Assembly (NCBI RefSeq): GCF_022317005.1
Contig: NZ_CP081006.1
Span: forward strand, 3,286,001 to 3,350,000
Direction: 5' to 3'
Length of the DNA stretch: 64,000 nucleotides
DNA from: Mycobacterium sp. IDR2000157661
Lineage (GTDB): Bacteria > Actinomycetota > Actinomycetes > Mycobacteriales > Mycobacteriaceae
Within the stretch, counting starts at the first letter, position 1. Each line of letters opens with the position of its first letter. Positions 54,510 to 63,153 of the stretch are shown here, piece after piece. The notes under the pieces were generated by a model. It saw only the letters and a program-made list of their open reading frames with translations. It was not told where the DNA came from and did not search any database. A program made the translations under genes and the position numbers.

Positions 54510-55538
54510 ATGGTCGACATTCGTCAGTCCTGGCGCGCCGGTGTGGTGCTCGCCGCCACCGCAACACTGCTGGCCGCCTGCGGCGGCGGATCGAGCGACG
54601 TGGTCGGTGACAGCGGTGGTGACGCCGCCGAGACAACGCTCACGGTGATCGCCTATGCGGTGCCCGAGCCCGGCTGGAGCAAGATCATCCCGGCGTTCGC
54701 AGCCACCGAGGAGGGCAAGGGCGTCGCGGTGACCACCTCTTACGGGGCCTCGGGTGATCAGTCGCGCGCTGTCGTGGACGGCAAGCCCGCCGACCTGGTC
54801 AATTTCTCCGTCGAACCCGACGTCACCCGACTGGTCGACGCCGGCAAGGTCGCCGAGGGATGGAATGCGGGCGCCACCAAGGGCATTCCGTTCGGCTCGG
54901 TCGTCTCGCTCGTGGTCCGCGAGGGCAACCCGAAGAACATCAGGGACTGGGACGACCTGCTGCAACCCGGGCTCGAGGTGGTCAGCCCCAGTCCGCTCAG
55001 TTCCGGATCGGCCAAGTGGAACCTGCTGGCGCCCTACGCCGCCAAGAGCAACGGCGGACGGAACACCCAGGCCGGCCTTGAGTTCGTCGACAAGCTGGTC
55101 AGCGAGCACATCCGTACCCGGCCCGCATCGGGGCGCGAAGCCACCGACCTGTTCCTGCAGGGCAGCGGCGACGTATTGCTCAGCTACGAGAACGAGGCCA
55201 TCAACATCGAACGACAGGGCAAGGCAGTGGAGCACGTCATTCCGCCGCAGACCTTCAAGATCGAGAACCCGGTCGCTGTCGTGACGTCCACCCAGCACGC
55301 CGAGCAGGCAAATGCGTTGAAGAACTTCCTCTACACGCCGGAGGGCCAGACGATCTGGGCGCAGGCCGGCTTCCGGCCGGTCGATCCCGGTGTCGCGGCG
55401 GACTTCGCAGCCGACTTCCCGGCGCCCGAGAAGCTGTGGACGATCGGCGACCTGGGTGGCTGGAGCGCCGTCGACCCGGCGCTGTTCGACAAGGACAACG
55501 GCGCCATCACCAAGATCTACAAACAGGCCACCGGATGA
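54510..55538 (+). CDS. subI: Sulfate ABC transporter, substrate-binding lipoprotein
   Basis: 342-residue sulfate/thiosulfate-binding protein of the ABC importer. The signal peptide ends in the lipobox LLAAC, so it is lipid-anchored outside the membrane. Family motifs: VIAYAVPEPGWSKIIPAF, TSYGASGDQSRAVVDGKPAD, FGSVVSLVVREGNPKNIRDW and SYENEAINIERQGK. ATG 54510 has GGAAAGG six bases upstream; ATG 54495 lies before that site. First structural gene of subI-cysT-cysW-cysA, all overlapping or nearly so. Confidence 0.96.
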   Translation: MVDIRQSWRAGVVLAATATLLAACGGGSSDVVGDSGGDAAETTLTVIAYAVPEPGWSKIIPAFAATEEGKGVAVTTSYGASGDQSRAVVDGKPADLVNFSVEPDVTRLVDAGKVAEGWNAGATKGIPFGSVVSLVVREGNPKNIRDWDDLLQPGLEVVSPSPLSSGSAKWNLLAPYAAKSNGGRNTQAGLEFVDKLVSEHIRTRPASGREATDLFLQGSGDVLLSYENEAINIERQGKAVEHVIPPQTFKIENPVAVVTSTQHAEQANALKNFLYTPEGQTIWAQAGFRPVDPGVAADFAADFPAPEKLWTIGDLGGWSAVDPALFDKDNGAITKIYKQATG

Positions 55539-56383
55539 CAGCGTCGCCGGGCGCGCTCGACTCCCGCCCGCTGCGGGGATTCTTCACCCGGCGCTACGGG
55601 CACACCTCGCTTCGCGTCGGCGTGGCGACCACATGGCTGTCGATCATCGTTCTGCTGCCGCTGGCCGCGATCGTCTGGCAGTCCGCAGGCGGGGGATGGT
55701 CGGCGTTCTGGGCGGCGATCACCTCGAACGCGGCGATCGAGTCGTTTCGGGTGACGTTGACGGTGTCGACGGCGGTCACGGTGCTCAACCTCGTCTTCGG
55801 TCTTCTCATCGCCTGGGTGCTGACCCGTGACGAGTTCCCGGGCAAGCGCTTCGTCGACGCCATCATCGACCTGCCGTTCGCGTTGCCGACCATCGTCGCG
55901 AGCCTGGTGATGCTGGCGCTCTACGGGCCCAACAGCCCGGTCGGCGTGCACATCCAGCAGACCATCTGGGGCATCGGCATCGCGCTGGCATTCGTGACGC
56001 TGCCGTTCGTGGTCCGGTCCGTGCAGCCGGTGCTGCTGGAATTGGACCACGAGGTCGAGGAGGCCGCGGCCTCGTTGGGAGCCGACAACCTCACGATCTT
56101 CCGGCTGGTGATCCTGCCCGCGCTCATGCCGTCGCTGCTGTCCGGTGCCGGACTCGCATTCTCCCGCGCGATCGGGGAATACGGGTCGGTGGTGTTGATC
56201 GGTGGGGCCGTACCTGGCGAGACCGAGGTGTCCTCGCAGTACATTCGCCAGCTCATCGAGTTCGACGATCGGACCGGCGCAGCAGCGGTGTCGATCGTGC
56301 TGCTGACCGTGTCCTTCCTCGTTCTGCTGGTTCTGCGAACCATCGGCAGCCGAGCTGCCAAGCGTGAGGAACTGGACCAGTGA
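55535..56383 (+). CDS. cysT: Sulfate ABC transporter permease CysT
   Basis: 282-residue permease with six helices. The cytoplasmic EAA loop reads EEAAASLGADNLTIFRLVIL, and AFSRAIGEYGSVVLIGG is the diagnostic CysT segment. Forms the membrane channel with CysW. ATG 55535 overlaps the subI stop (ATGA); its own stop overlaps cysW (GTGA). The longer upstream frame belongs to subI shadow. Confidence 0.96.
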   Translation: MTASPGALDSRPLRGFFTRRYGHTSLRVGVATTWLSIIVLLPLAAIVWQSAGGGWSAFWAAITSNAAIESFRVTLTVSTAVTVLNLVFGLLIAWVLTRDEFPGKRFVDAIIDLPFALPTIVASLVMLALYGPNSPVGVHIQQTIWGIGIALAFVTLPFVVRSVQPVLLELDHEVEEAAASLGADNLTIFRLVILPALMPSLLSGAGLAFSRAIGEYGSVVLIGGAVPGETEVSSQYIRQLIEFDDRTGAAAVSIVLLTVSFLVLLVLRTIGSRAAKREELDQ

Positions 56384-57192
56384 CACCGTCTCCGACCGTG
56401 CGCAGGATCCTGCGCTTCGTGGCACTGGCATACATCGCCGTGCTGCTGGTTGTGCCGGTCGGGTTGATACTGTGGCGCGCCTTGGCTCCCGGGCTGGGCG
56501 ACTTCCTCGGGTCGATCAGCACCCCGGCGGCGATCTCGGCGCTGCAGCTGTCGCTGCTGGTGGTCGCGATCGTGGTGCCGCTCAACGTGGTCTTCGGCAT
56601 TCCAACCGCCATGGTGTTGGCCCGCAACAGGTTTCGTGGCAAGAGCCTGCTGCAGGCGGTAATCGACCTGCCGTTTGCGGTCTCGCCGGTGGTCGTCGGC
56701 GTGGCGTTGATCCTGCTGTGGGGCACCGCGGGGGCGTTCGGGTTCGTCGAGAACAACCTCGGCCTGAAGATCATCTTCGGTTTCCCCGGCATCGTCCTGG
56801 CCAGCATCTTCGTGACCGTCCCCTACGTCATCCGGGAGGTGGAACCGGTCCTGCACGAGCTGGGCACCGATCAGGAGGAGGCGGCCTCGACGCTGGGTTC
56901 GACGGCGTGGCAGACGTTCTGGCGGGTGACGCTGCCGTCGATCAAATGGGGCTTGATGTATGGCGTGGTGCTCACCGTCGCGCGCACGCTCGGCGAGTAC
57001 GGTGCGGTCATCATGGTGTCGTCGAACCTGCCCGGCACCTCGCAGACGCTCACCCTGCTGGTCGCCGACCGGCACGCGCGCGGTGCGGAGTACGGCGCCT
57101 ATGCGATCTCGACGCTACTGATGGCGGTGGCTGTGGTCGTGCTGATCGCCCAAGTCATTCTCGACACCCGCCGCCAGAAGACGGCCAAGTAG
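56380..57192 (+). CDS. cysW: Sulfate ABC transporter permease CysW
   Basis: 270-residue permease with six helices; EAA loop [20 protein letters not shown] and the motif [21 protein letters not shown]. Pairs with CysT to form the sulfate channel. GTG 56380 overlaps the cysT stop. Followed 13 bases later by the ATPase gene. Confidence 0.96.
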   Translation: MTPSPTVRRILRFVALAYIAVLLVVPVGLILWRALAPGLGDFLGSISTPAAISALQLSLLVVAIVVPLNVVFGIPTAMVLARNRFRGKSLLQAVIDLPFAVSPVVVGVALILLWGTAGAFGFVENNLGLKIIFGFPGIVLASIFVTVPYVIREVEPVLHELGTDQEEAASTLGSTAWQTFWRVTLPSIKWGLMYGVVLTVARTLGEYGAVIMVSSNLPGTSQTLTLLVADRHARGAEYGAYAISTLLMAVAVVVLIAQVILDTRRQKTAK

Positions 57193-57205
57193 GAAAGGGA
57201 CGGCT

Positions 57206-58258
57206 GTGACGAACGCGATCACGGTGCGCGGCGCCAACAAGCGCTACGGTGATTTCGCCGCGCTCGACAACGTCGACTTCGACGTGCCTGCCGGCTCGCT
57301 CACCGCGCTGCTGGGCCCCAGCGGCTCCGGCAAGTCCACGCTGCTGCGGGCGATCGCCGGGCTGGATCTACCCGACTCCGGAACCGTCACCATCAACGGA
57401 CGCGACGTCACCAAGGTGCCGCCGCAACGGCGGGGTATCGGGTTCGTGTTCCAGCACTACGCGGCGTTCAAGCACCTCACGGTCCGCGACAACGTCGCCT
57501 TCGGCCTCAAGGTCCGCAGGCGGCCCAAGGCCGAGGTCGCCGAGAAGGTCGACAACCTTTTGGAAGTCGTCGGGCTGGCCGGTTTTCAGACCCGTTACCC
57601 GAACCAGCTCTCGGGCGGTCAGCGCCAGCGCATGGCACTGGCCCGCGCGCTGGCGGTGGACCCGCAGGTGTTGCTGCTCGACGAGCCGTTCGGCGCGCTG
57701 GACGCCAAGGTCCGCGAGGACCTGCGTGCCTGGCTGCGCCGGCTTCACGACGAGGTGCACGTGACGACGGTGCTGGTCACCCACGACCAGTCCGAGGCGC
57801 TCGACGTGGCCGATCGGATCGCGGTATTGAACAGCGGGCGCATCGAGCAGGTCGGCTCGCCCACCGAGGTGTACGACCAGCCGGCCAACGCGTTCGTCAT
57901 GTCCTTCCTCGGCGCGGTGTCGTCGCTGAACGGGATGCTGGTGCGCCCGCACGACATCCGGGTCGGGCGCAGTCCCGAGATGGCCATCGCCGCGGCCGAG
58001 GACCACGTGCAGGCGACCGGTGTCATGCGGGCGCGGATCGACCGAATCGTCATGTTGGGCTTCGAGGTTCGAGTCGAGCTGACCAGCGCCGCGTCGCACA
58101 CGCCGTTCACCGCGCAGATCACCCGCGGCGACGCCGAGGCGCTGCGTCTCAGCGAGGGCGACACCGTGTACGTGCGCGCCACCCGGGTGCCTTCGATCCC
58201 CGACGGCAGCGCGCCGCCGAGAGCCGGTGGTCCTGATGAGGCGCTTTCCACGGCGTAG
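57206..58258 (+). CDS. cysA: Sulfate ABC transporter ATP-binding protein
   Basis: 350-residue ABC ATPase driving sulfate import. Walker [10 protein letters not shown] (about 32-40), signature [15 protein letters not shown], Walker [13 protein letters not shown] and the H-loop [10 protein letters not shown] are intact. The C-terminal part (from about 240) is a TOBE-type regulatory domain ([20 protein letters not shown]). GTG 57206 has AGGAAAGGGA 8 bases upstream. Last gene of the subI operon. Confidence 0.97.
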   Translation: MTNAITVRGANKRYGDFAALDNVDFDVPAGSLTALLGPSGSGKSTLLRAIAGLDLPDSGTVTINGRDVTKVPPQRRGIGFVFQHYAAFKHLTVRDNVAFGLKVRRRPKAEVAEKVDNLLEVVGLAGFQTRYPNQLSGGQRQRMALARALAVDPQVLLLDEPFGALDAKVREDLRAWLRRLHDEVHVTTVLVTHDQSEALDVADRIAVLNSGRIEQVGSPTEVYDQPANAFVMSFLGAVSSLNGMLVRPHDIRVGRSPEMAIAAAEDHVQATGVMRARIDRIVMLGFEVRVELTSAASHTPFTAQITRGDAEALRLSEGDTVYVRATRVPSIPDGSAPPRAGGPDEALSTA

Positions 58259-58309
58259 AGTGCCAGCCCGACGCGCCTTCGCCTGGAGGTGCGCTCAGGG
58301 AGGGCGGCG

Positions 58310-58684
58310 ATGACGGACGGCAGCGGCGCGGGCGGCGGTCCGGCCGACGACGAACCGGACTATCGGTTCACGCTGGCCAACGAGCGGACCTTTCTGGCGT
58401 GGCAGCGCACCGCTCTGGGCCTGTTGGCGGGGGCGGTCGCGGTGATCCAGTTCGTGCCGCAGTTCGGCATTCCCGGCGCCCGCCACGTGGTGGGACTGCT
58501 GCTGGGGTTGCTGGCGATCTCGGCTGCCGCGATGGGCCTGGTGCGATGGCGCCAGGTGGATCGCGCCGTGCGCAGCGGCCGTCCCCTGCCACGCCATCCC
58601 ACGCCCGCCTATCTCGCGATCGGCCTCGTGGTGATCGCCGTCGTGATGATCGGGCTGATGCTGTGGCGGACGGCCACCGGATGA
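58310..58684 (+). CDS. DUF202 membrane protein, first of a pair
   Basis: 124-residue DUF202 protein: acidic N-terminus, then [20 protein letters not shown] (the family signature) and three membrane helices ([50 protein letters not shown]). Function unknown; DUF202 proteins are often encoded beside transporters and sulfatase- or redox-related genes. ATG 58310 has GGGAGGG about 8 bases upstream; ATG at 58289 frame start is not supported. Stop overlaps the second DUF202 gene (ATGA). Confidence 0.88.
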   Translation: MTDGSGAGGGPADDEPDYRFTLANERTFLAWQRTALGLLAGAVAVIQFVPQFGIPGARHVVGLLLGLLAISAAAMGLVRWRQVDRAVRSGRPLPRHPTPAYLAIGLVVIAVVMIGLMLWRTATG

Positions 58685-59031
58685 CAGCTTCGCCCGGCGC
58701 AGGAGACGCCGGGCTGGCGGCCGAACGCACCGTGTTGTCGTGGACCCGCACCTCGCTCGGGGTGCTGGCCAACGGTGCGCTGCTGCTGTTCCGGGACCTG
58801 CACGGCGATCTCGGGCGGCTCGGGTTCGTTGCGGTGGGCCTCGCGCTGGCCGTGGCGTTGTACACCTTCACCGTCGCATTCCGGCGCCAGCGGACGCTGG
58901 CTCGCCGCCCGCTGCCCAGTCCCATCACCCCGCGGTGGGAGGTCTATCTGTTGGCCGCGGGGGTGATGGCGCTGGTCGTCGTCTCCGTGGTGTCGCTCGA
59001 CTACTCGAGCGGGCTCACGCGAGACCCTTGA
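58681..59031 (+). CDS. DUF202 membrane protein, second of a pair
   Basis: 116-residue DUF202 protein with the signature [20 protein letters not shown] and three helices. It is paralogous to the preceding gene and coupled by ATGA overlap; the two probably form a heteromer, which is inference. Its 3' end overlaps the SQR gene of the opposite strand by 17 bases, so both mRNAs share an antisense end. Confidence 0.86.
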   Translation: MTASPGAGDAGLAAERTVLSWTRTSLGVLANGALLLFRDLHGDLGRLGFVAVGLALAVALYTFTVAFRRQRTLARRPLPSPITPRWEVYLLAAGVMALVVVSVVSLDYSSGLTRDP

Positions 59032-60214
59032 GCATCAGATTCCAGTACATGAACGGCAGCCCGTACTTCTTCAGGTACCAGTAGGCCCGGTGCGGCTTGG
59101 TCGGGTCGATCAGCGGGAACGTCGGCGTCATCTGCAGCGAGTAGTCGAACTCGGCGAGCAGCATCGCGTGCGACGAGGTGACGATCGGACACGACGCGTA
59201 GCCGTCGTAGCGAGCGCGCAGAGGCTCACCCTTGAGGAACGCCACGATGTTGTCCACGACGACGGGCGCCTGTTTGCGAATCGCCGCACCGGTCTTCGAG
59301 TTCGGCGTCGAACCGGCGTCACCGAGGCTGAAGACGTTCGGATACCGCACGTGTTGCAGGGTGTGCTTGTCGACCTCGACGTACCCGTTGGGGTCTGAGG
59401 CCGACAACGGGCTGGCCTTGACCCAGTCCGGCGCCGACTGCCGGGGAGCGACGTGCAGCACGTCGAAGGGCAGCATCGTCTGCGACCCGCCCGCACCCAC
59501 GCTCGTCACCGTCACCTTGCGGGCTTCCGCGTCGACGGAGGTCACCTCCGAGGCGGTGTGCAGGTTGATCCCGTAGTCCGAGATGACCTTGTCGAGGTTG
59601 TCGGCGATCTCCGGGATGCCGAAGATCCGTGGGGTCGGCACGACGAGGTGCACGTCGATGTCGCCCAGTACGCCCTCCCGTCGCCAGTGGTCGCACGCGA
59701 GGTAGGCGATCTTCTGCGGTGCGCCGGCACACTTGATCGGCCCGGACGGCATGGTGAACACGGCGCTACCCGAGCGCGTCGACCGGATGAAGTCCCAGGT
59801 CCGCGGCGCCAGGTCGAAGCGGTAGTTCGACGATACCCCGTTGCGGCCCAATGATTCCCGCAGTCCTTCGGTGCGATCCCAGTCGAGCTGGATCCCCGGG
59901 CACACCACGAGGACGTCGTATTCGTACGTCGCCCCGTCGCCACAGGTGACAGTGTTGGCCTGCGGGTCGACGGCGGCGGCGGCGTTCCTGATCCAGGTCA
60001 CCTCCCTCGGCATCACCGATGCCTCGGGCCGCGCCGTCGATGCCGCTTTCGCCCGGCCGGCGCCCACCAGGGTCCACAGCGCCTGGTAGTAGTGGGTTTC
60101 CGACGGCTCGATCACGGCGACATCGCGAATACCCTTGCGCAGCAGGCGGGCCGCGACCGTGATGCCCGCGGTGCCGCCGCCGATGATGAGGACGTGGTGC
60201 TTGTCGGTGGTCAT
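59015..60214 (-). CDS. Sulfide:quinone oxidoreductase-like flavoprotein
   Basis: 399-residue FAD-dependent pyridine-nucleotide-disulfide-type enzyme. It has the FAD motif HHVLIIGGGTAGITVAARLL (7-26) and the second ATD-like segment NVFSLGDAGSTPNSKTGAA. Cysteines suited to SQR catalysis are in LVVCPGIQ, IKCAGAPQK and YASCPIVTSS. It should oxidise sulfide to a persulfide and pass electrons to the quinone pool at the membrane. The persulfide dioxygenase-rhodanese gene lies 15 bases upstream in the same operon, the classic pair. ATG 60214 has AGGAGA about 9 bases upstream. Confidence 0.88.
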   Translation of the reverse strand: MTTDKHHVLIIGGGTAGITVAARLLRKGIRDVAVIEPSETHYYQALWTLVGAGRAKAASTARPEASVMPREVTWIRNAAAAVDPQANTVTCGDGATYEYDVLVVCPGIQLDWDRTEGLRESLGRNGVSSNYRFDLAPRTWDFIRSTRSGSAVFTMPSGPIKCAGAPQKIAYLACDHWRREGVLGDIDVHLVVPTPRIFGIPEIADNLDKVISDYGINLHTASEVTSVDAEARKVTVTSVGAGGSQTMLPFDVLHVAPRQSAPDWVKASPLSASDPNGYVEVDKHTLQHVRYPNVFSLGDAGSTPNSKTGAAIRKQAPVVVDNIVAFLKGEPLRARYDGYASCPIVTSSHAMLLAEFDYSLQMTPTFPLIDPTKPHRAYWYLKKYGLPFMYWNLMLKGLA

Positions 60215-60229
60215 CGTGTTTCTCCTGTC

Positions 60230-61609
60230 TCAAACGTTCTGCACGGCCTGGCGCCAGGCCTCGTAGCCGCCGACGATGTCGCTGACGTCGGTGAAACCGC
60301 GCTGCCGCAGCAGGCTCGCGGCGACCGACGAGCGGTACCCGCCCGCGCAGTACACGACGGTGGGCACCGCCGCGTCGAGTTCGTCCAGGCGGCCGGCCAA
60401 CTGGGCGACCGGGATGTTGACCGCGCCGGGGATCGCGCCGCCCTCGAACTCGCCGGGGTTGCGCACATCGACGATCTGGAGGTCGGGCATCTGCCCGGCC
60501 CGCTGGTCGAAAGCTCTTGCGGTGAGCCGAGATGCGACCTCGACGTCCCTCCGGTGCTCGTACATCGTCTTGGACGGCGATGCGAGGTAGCCGATCACCC
60601 GGTCGAAACCGATACGGGCGAGCCGGTTCTTGCCCTCGGTCTCCTGGCCCGGTTCGGTCATGAGGACGATGTCGACATCGGGCGGCAGGATCGAGCCGGC
60701 GAACTCGGCGTACCGACCGTCGAGTCCGATGTTGATCGCCCGGCGGACGTGGCCCTGGGCGAATTCTTCGGGGCTGCGGCCGTCGACCAGCACGGCGCCG
60801 CCGTCGAGCGCCGCCATCACCTGTTCGTAGGTCATCGGCACCGGGCGCCTGTTCTCGTCGAGCAGGCTGTGCGCCTTGCGGTTCAGGATCGCGTCGTAGA
60901 CGAAATACGACGGCGCCGGCGGCTGGCCTTCGGTGACCAGCTGCATGAACGTCGCCTTGTCGGGAGCGCGCAACGCGTAGTTGGTGGCCTTCTGGTCGCC
61001 TATCGTCGACCACCGCTCGGTGGACAGGTTCTTGCCGCACGCCGAGCCCGCACCGTGCGCCGGATACACCCGCGTCGGGTCGGGCAGTGTCATCAACTTC
61101 TCGTGCAGCGAGTCGTACAGCTTGTCGGCGAGCTCCTCGCGGGTGAACCCGATCGATGCGAGCAGGTCGGGACGGCCGACGTCGCCGATGAACAGCGCGT
61201 CACCGGTCAGGACGCCGAAGGGGATGTCGTCGGCGGCGTGTTCGTAGACCACGACGCTCAGCGACTCGGGGGTGTGGCCGGGCGTGTGGCGGAACTCGAG
61301 GGTCACCTCGCCCAACGAGTAGCGCTCGCCGTCGTCGACGCCCATGAACTCGAACTCGGGCTGCGCCACCGAGGAGTACACGATCTTCGCGCCCGTGGCC
61401 TGCGCCAACTCGAGGTGTCCGGAGAGGAAGTCGGCGTGGAAGTGGGTCTCGATGACCAGGTCGACGGTCAGCCCGTATGCCTTCGCATCGGCGAGGTAGC
61501 CGGACACGTCGCGTTGCGGATCGACCACCACCGCGCGTCCGGTTCCCTCGTCGCCGACCAGATACGACGCATGCGACAGGCAGTCCAGGTAGTACTGGAT
61601 GAACTTCAT
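60230..61609 (-). CDS. Persulfide dioxygenase fused to two rhodanese domains (CstB-like)
   Basis: 459-residue fusion. Residues about 1-245 are a metallo-beta-lactamase ETHE1-type domain with the iron motif THFHADFLSGH, FRHTPGHTPES and GDALFIGDVGRPDL. The first rhodanese domain (about 265-365) has no active-site Cys (LMTEPGQETEGKNRL), so it is structural. The second (about 370-460) has the active Cys in VVYCAGGYRSS. It should oxidise persulfides to sulfite and thiosulfate, together with SQR. ATG 61609 has AAGGAA 8 bases upstream; GTG 61615 is an alternative. Two CstR-like operators lie upstream. Confidence 0.9.
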   Translation of the reverse strand: MKFIQYYLDCLSHASYLVGDEGTGRAVVVDPQRDVSGYLADAKAYGLTVDLVIETHFHADFLSGHLELAQATGAKIVYSSVAQPEFEFMGVDDGERYSLGEVTLEFRHTPGHTPESLSVVVYEHAADDIPFGVLTGDALFIGDVGRPDLLASIGFTREELADKLYDSLHEKLMTLPDPTRVYPAHGAGSACGKNLSTERWSTIGDQKATNYALRAPDKATFMQLVTEGQPPAPSYFVYDAILNRKAHSLLDENRRPVPMTYEQVMAALDGGAVLVDGRSPEEFAQGHVRRAINIGLDGRYAEFAGSILPPDVDIVLMTEPGQETEGKNRLARIGFDRVIGYLASPSKTMYEHRRDVEVASRLTARAFDQRAGQMPDLQIVDVRNPGEFEGGAIPGAVNIPVAQLAGRLDELDAAVPTVVYCAGGYRSSVAASLLRQRGFTDVSDIVGGYEAWRQAVQNV

Positions 61610-61640
61610 GGCCACGGTTCCTTCGTCGGCCGGAGCACTA

Positions 61641-61656
61641 ATACCCCAGCAGGTAT
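61641..61656 (-). promoter_or_regulatory. CstR/CsoR-like operator, site 1
   Basis: ATACCCCAGCAGGTAT, a 16-bp pseudo-palindrome 31 bases upstream of the persulfide dioxygenase start. On the minus strand it reads ATACCTGCTGGGGTAT, matching site 2 in 13 of 16 positions. Confidence 0.55.
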
Positions 61657-61663
61657 CTCTACA

Positions 61664-61679
61664 ATACCTATGGGGGTAT
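61664..61679 (-). promoter_or_regulatory. CstR/CsoR-like operator, site 2
   Basis: ATACCTATGGGGGTAT, a second pseudo-palindrome 23 bp centre-to-centre from site 1. The intervening minus-strand sequence contains promoter-like TTGATA and A/T-rich stretches, so both sites would cover the promoter of the persulfide dioxygenase-SQR operon. The pattern ATACC-N6-GGTAT resembles operators of the CsoR/CstR family; the regulator gene itself is not in the window. Confidence 0.55.
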
Positions 61680-61720
61680 CAAGGCGAACAGGGACTTATG
61701 TCACTTGAATCGGCGGCCAG

Positions 61721-62425
61721 TCAGGCGGCGGCGCGGGCCCCGGTCATCGCGTCGAAGCGGTCCAGCACCGTGGCGGCCACGAGGTTGTGCGAGCCCAGCG
61801 GCTCGGCCATCAAAATGCCTTGTGCCGCAGCGAACGTCGCGACGCGATCGGTGATCCGGCCATGAGCGAGGAACCACGGCGCGATGACGATTCGCTGTAC
61901 GCCGTCGGCCCGCAGTCGGTCGGCGGCCTCGGCGACCGTTGGATGCGGACCGGTGGCGAACGCCGTTCGCGCACTGCGCCAGCGGGTTCCGGCGCTCAGT
62001 GCCTTCGCCACCGTCGCGGTGCGCACGTTGGCTGCGTCGCTCGACGACCCGACCGCGACGACGAGCACTCCCAGGCCGTCGTCGTCGGGGGAGACACCGG
62101 CCTCGGTGAGGCGCAGGCGCAACACCGTCAGCAGCGCGGGGTCCTCGCCGAGCACGTCCGTCCGCTCGACGCGGGCGCCGGACGCTGCGACCGCGGCCGG
62201 GATGTCGACGCGCGCGTGGTAGGCGTCGGCGAGCAGGAACGGCACGATGACGCCACCGTCGGGCAGACCGTCGAGCGTGTCACGCAGGCTCGGGCCGTTC
62301 TGCTCGAGGAACGCCGGACGCACATCGAGCCACGGTCGCAACCGGCGGATGCGGCCTGCGACCGCGTGAGTGACCGCCGCCGACCGCGGATCGGCGCTGC
62401 CGTGCGCGGTGAGGATCAGGCTCAC
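61721..62425 (-). CDS. che1: Sirohydrochlorin ferrochelatase (CbiX family)
   Basis: 234-residue CbiX/SirB-type chelatase of two similar halves. Motifs: LILTAHGSADPRSAAV at the N-terminus, VPFLLADAYHARVDIPAAV (metal-site His) and IVIAPWFLAHGRITDRVAT in the second half. It inserts iron into sirohydrochlorin to make siroheme for SirA encoded just upstream, as for M. tuberculosis Rv2393. GTG 62425 overlaps the cysH stop (GTGA); an ATG at 62443 is an alternative. Third gene of the sirA-cysH-che1 operon. Confidence 0.9.
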   Translation of the reverse strand: MSLILTAHGSADPRSAAVTHAVAGRIRRLRPWLDVRPAFLEQNGPSLRDTLDGLPDGGVIVPFLLADAYHARVDIPAAVAASGARVERTDVLGEDPALLTVLRLRLTEAGVSPDDDGLGVLVVAVGSSSDAANVRTATVAKALSAGTRWRSARTAFATGPHPTVAEAADRLRADGVQRIVIAPWFLAHGRITDRVATFAAAQGILMAEPLGSHNLVAATVLDRFDAMTGARAAA

Positions 62426-63153
62426 GACGCGTGCAGCCCGCATTCGACCTTGCCGGTGCCCGCCCAGCGGCCGCTGCGCGGGTCGGCGCCCTGGATCGGC
62501 TTGGCGGTGCAGGGCGCGCAGCCGATCGACGGGTAGCCCTCCTCGACAAGCGGGTTGACCAGGATGCCGTTGGTGTCGATGTAGGCCTGCATGTCCTCGT
62601 CGGTCCATGCGGCCAGGGGGTTGATCTTCACCAGGCCGAACGCCTTGTCCCAGCTGATCAGCGGAGCGTTGGCGCGCGTGGGCGCCTCGACCCGGCGAAT
62701 GCCGGTCACCCACGCCGAGTAACCGCGCAGCGCCTTGGACAGCGGCTCGACCTTGCGCATCCGGCAGCACTCGTTGGGCTCGCGGGCGAACAGGTTCTTG
62801 CCGAACAATTCGTCCTGCTCGGCGACGGTCTTCTCCGGGGTGACGTTGACCACATTGACGTCGTAGACCGCCTCCACGGCGTCGCGGGTGCCGATGGTCT
62901 CCACGAAGTGATAGCCGGTGTCGAGGAACAGCACGTCCACACCGGGGCGCACCTTGGCGGCCATGTCGACCAGCACCGCGTCCTGCATGTTGGACGCCAC
63001 GATGTAATCGGATCCACCGGCCGGCCCGCCGGCGTCACCGAAGTGCTCGTCCGTCCAGCGCAGCAGGTCCACCGCGCTGGCGCCGGCGAGTTCGGCGGCA
63101 CCGCGTTCGGCGAGTGCCTGCAGGTCGCTCTCCGTCGTCGTCAATCGACTCAC
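62422..63153 (-). CDS. cysH: Adenylylsulfate (APS) reductase
   Basis: 243-residue assimilatory APS reductase: reduces APS to sulfite with thioredoxin. Fe-S ligand pairs typical of the APS-type enzyme are present (ECCRMRKVE and IGCAPCT), as is the catalytic Cys near the end (KVECGLH). Substrate-binding region: VASNMQDAVLVDMAAKV and FLDTGYHFVETI. GTG 63153 overlaps the sirA stop (GTGA), fixing the start; longer upstream frame is sirA shadow. Middle gene of the sulfite-reduction operon. Confidence 0.95.
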   Translation of the reverse strand: MSRLTTTESDLQALAERGAAELAGASAVDLLRWTDEHFGDAGGPAGGSDYIVASNMQDAVLVDMAAKVRPGVDVLFLDTGYHFVETIGTRDAVEAVYDVNVVNVTPEKTVAEQDELFGKNLFAREPNECCRMRKVEPLSKALRGYSAWVTGIRRVEAPTRANAPLISWDKAFGLVKINPLAAWTDEDMQAYIDTNGILVNPLVEEGYPSIGCAPCTAKPIQGADPRSGRWAGTGKVECGLHAS

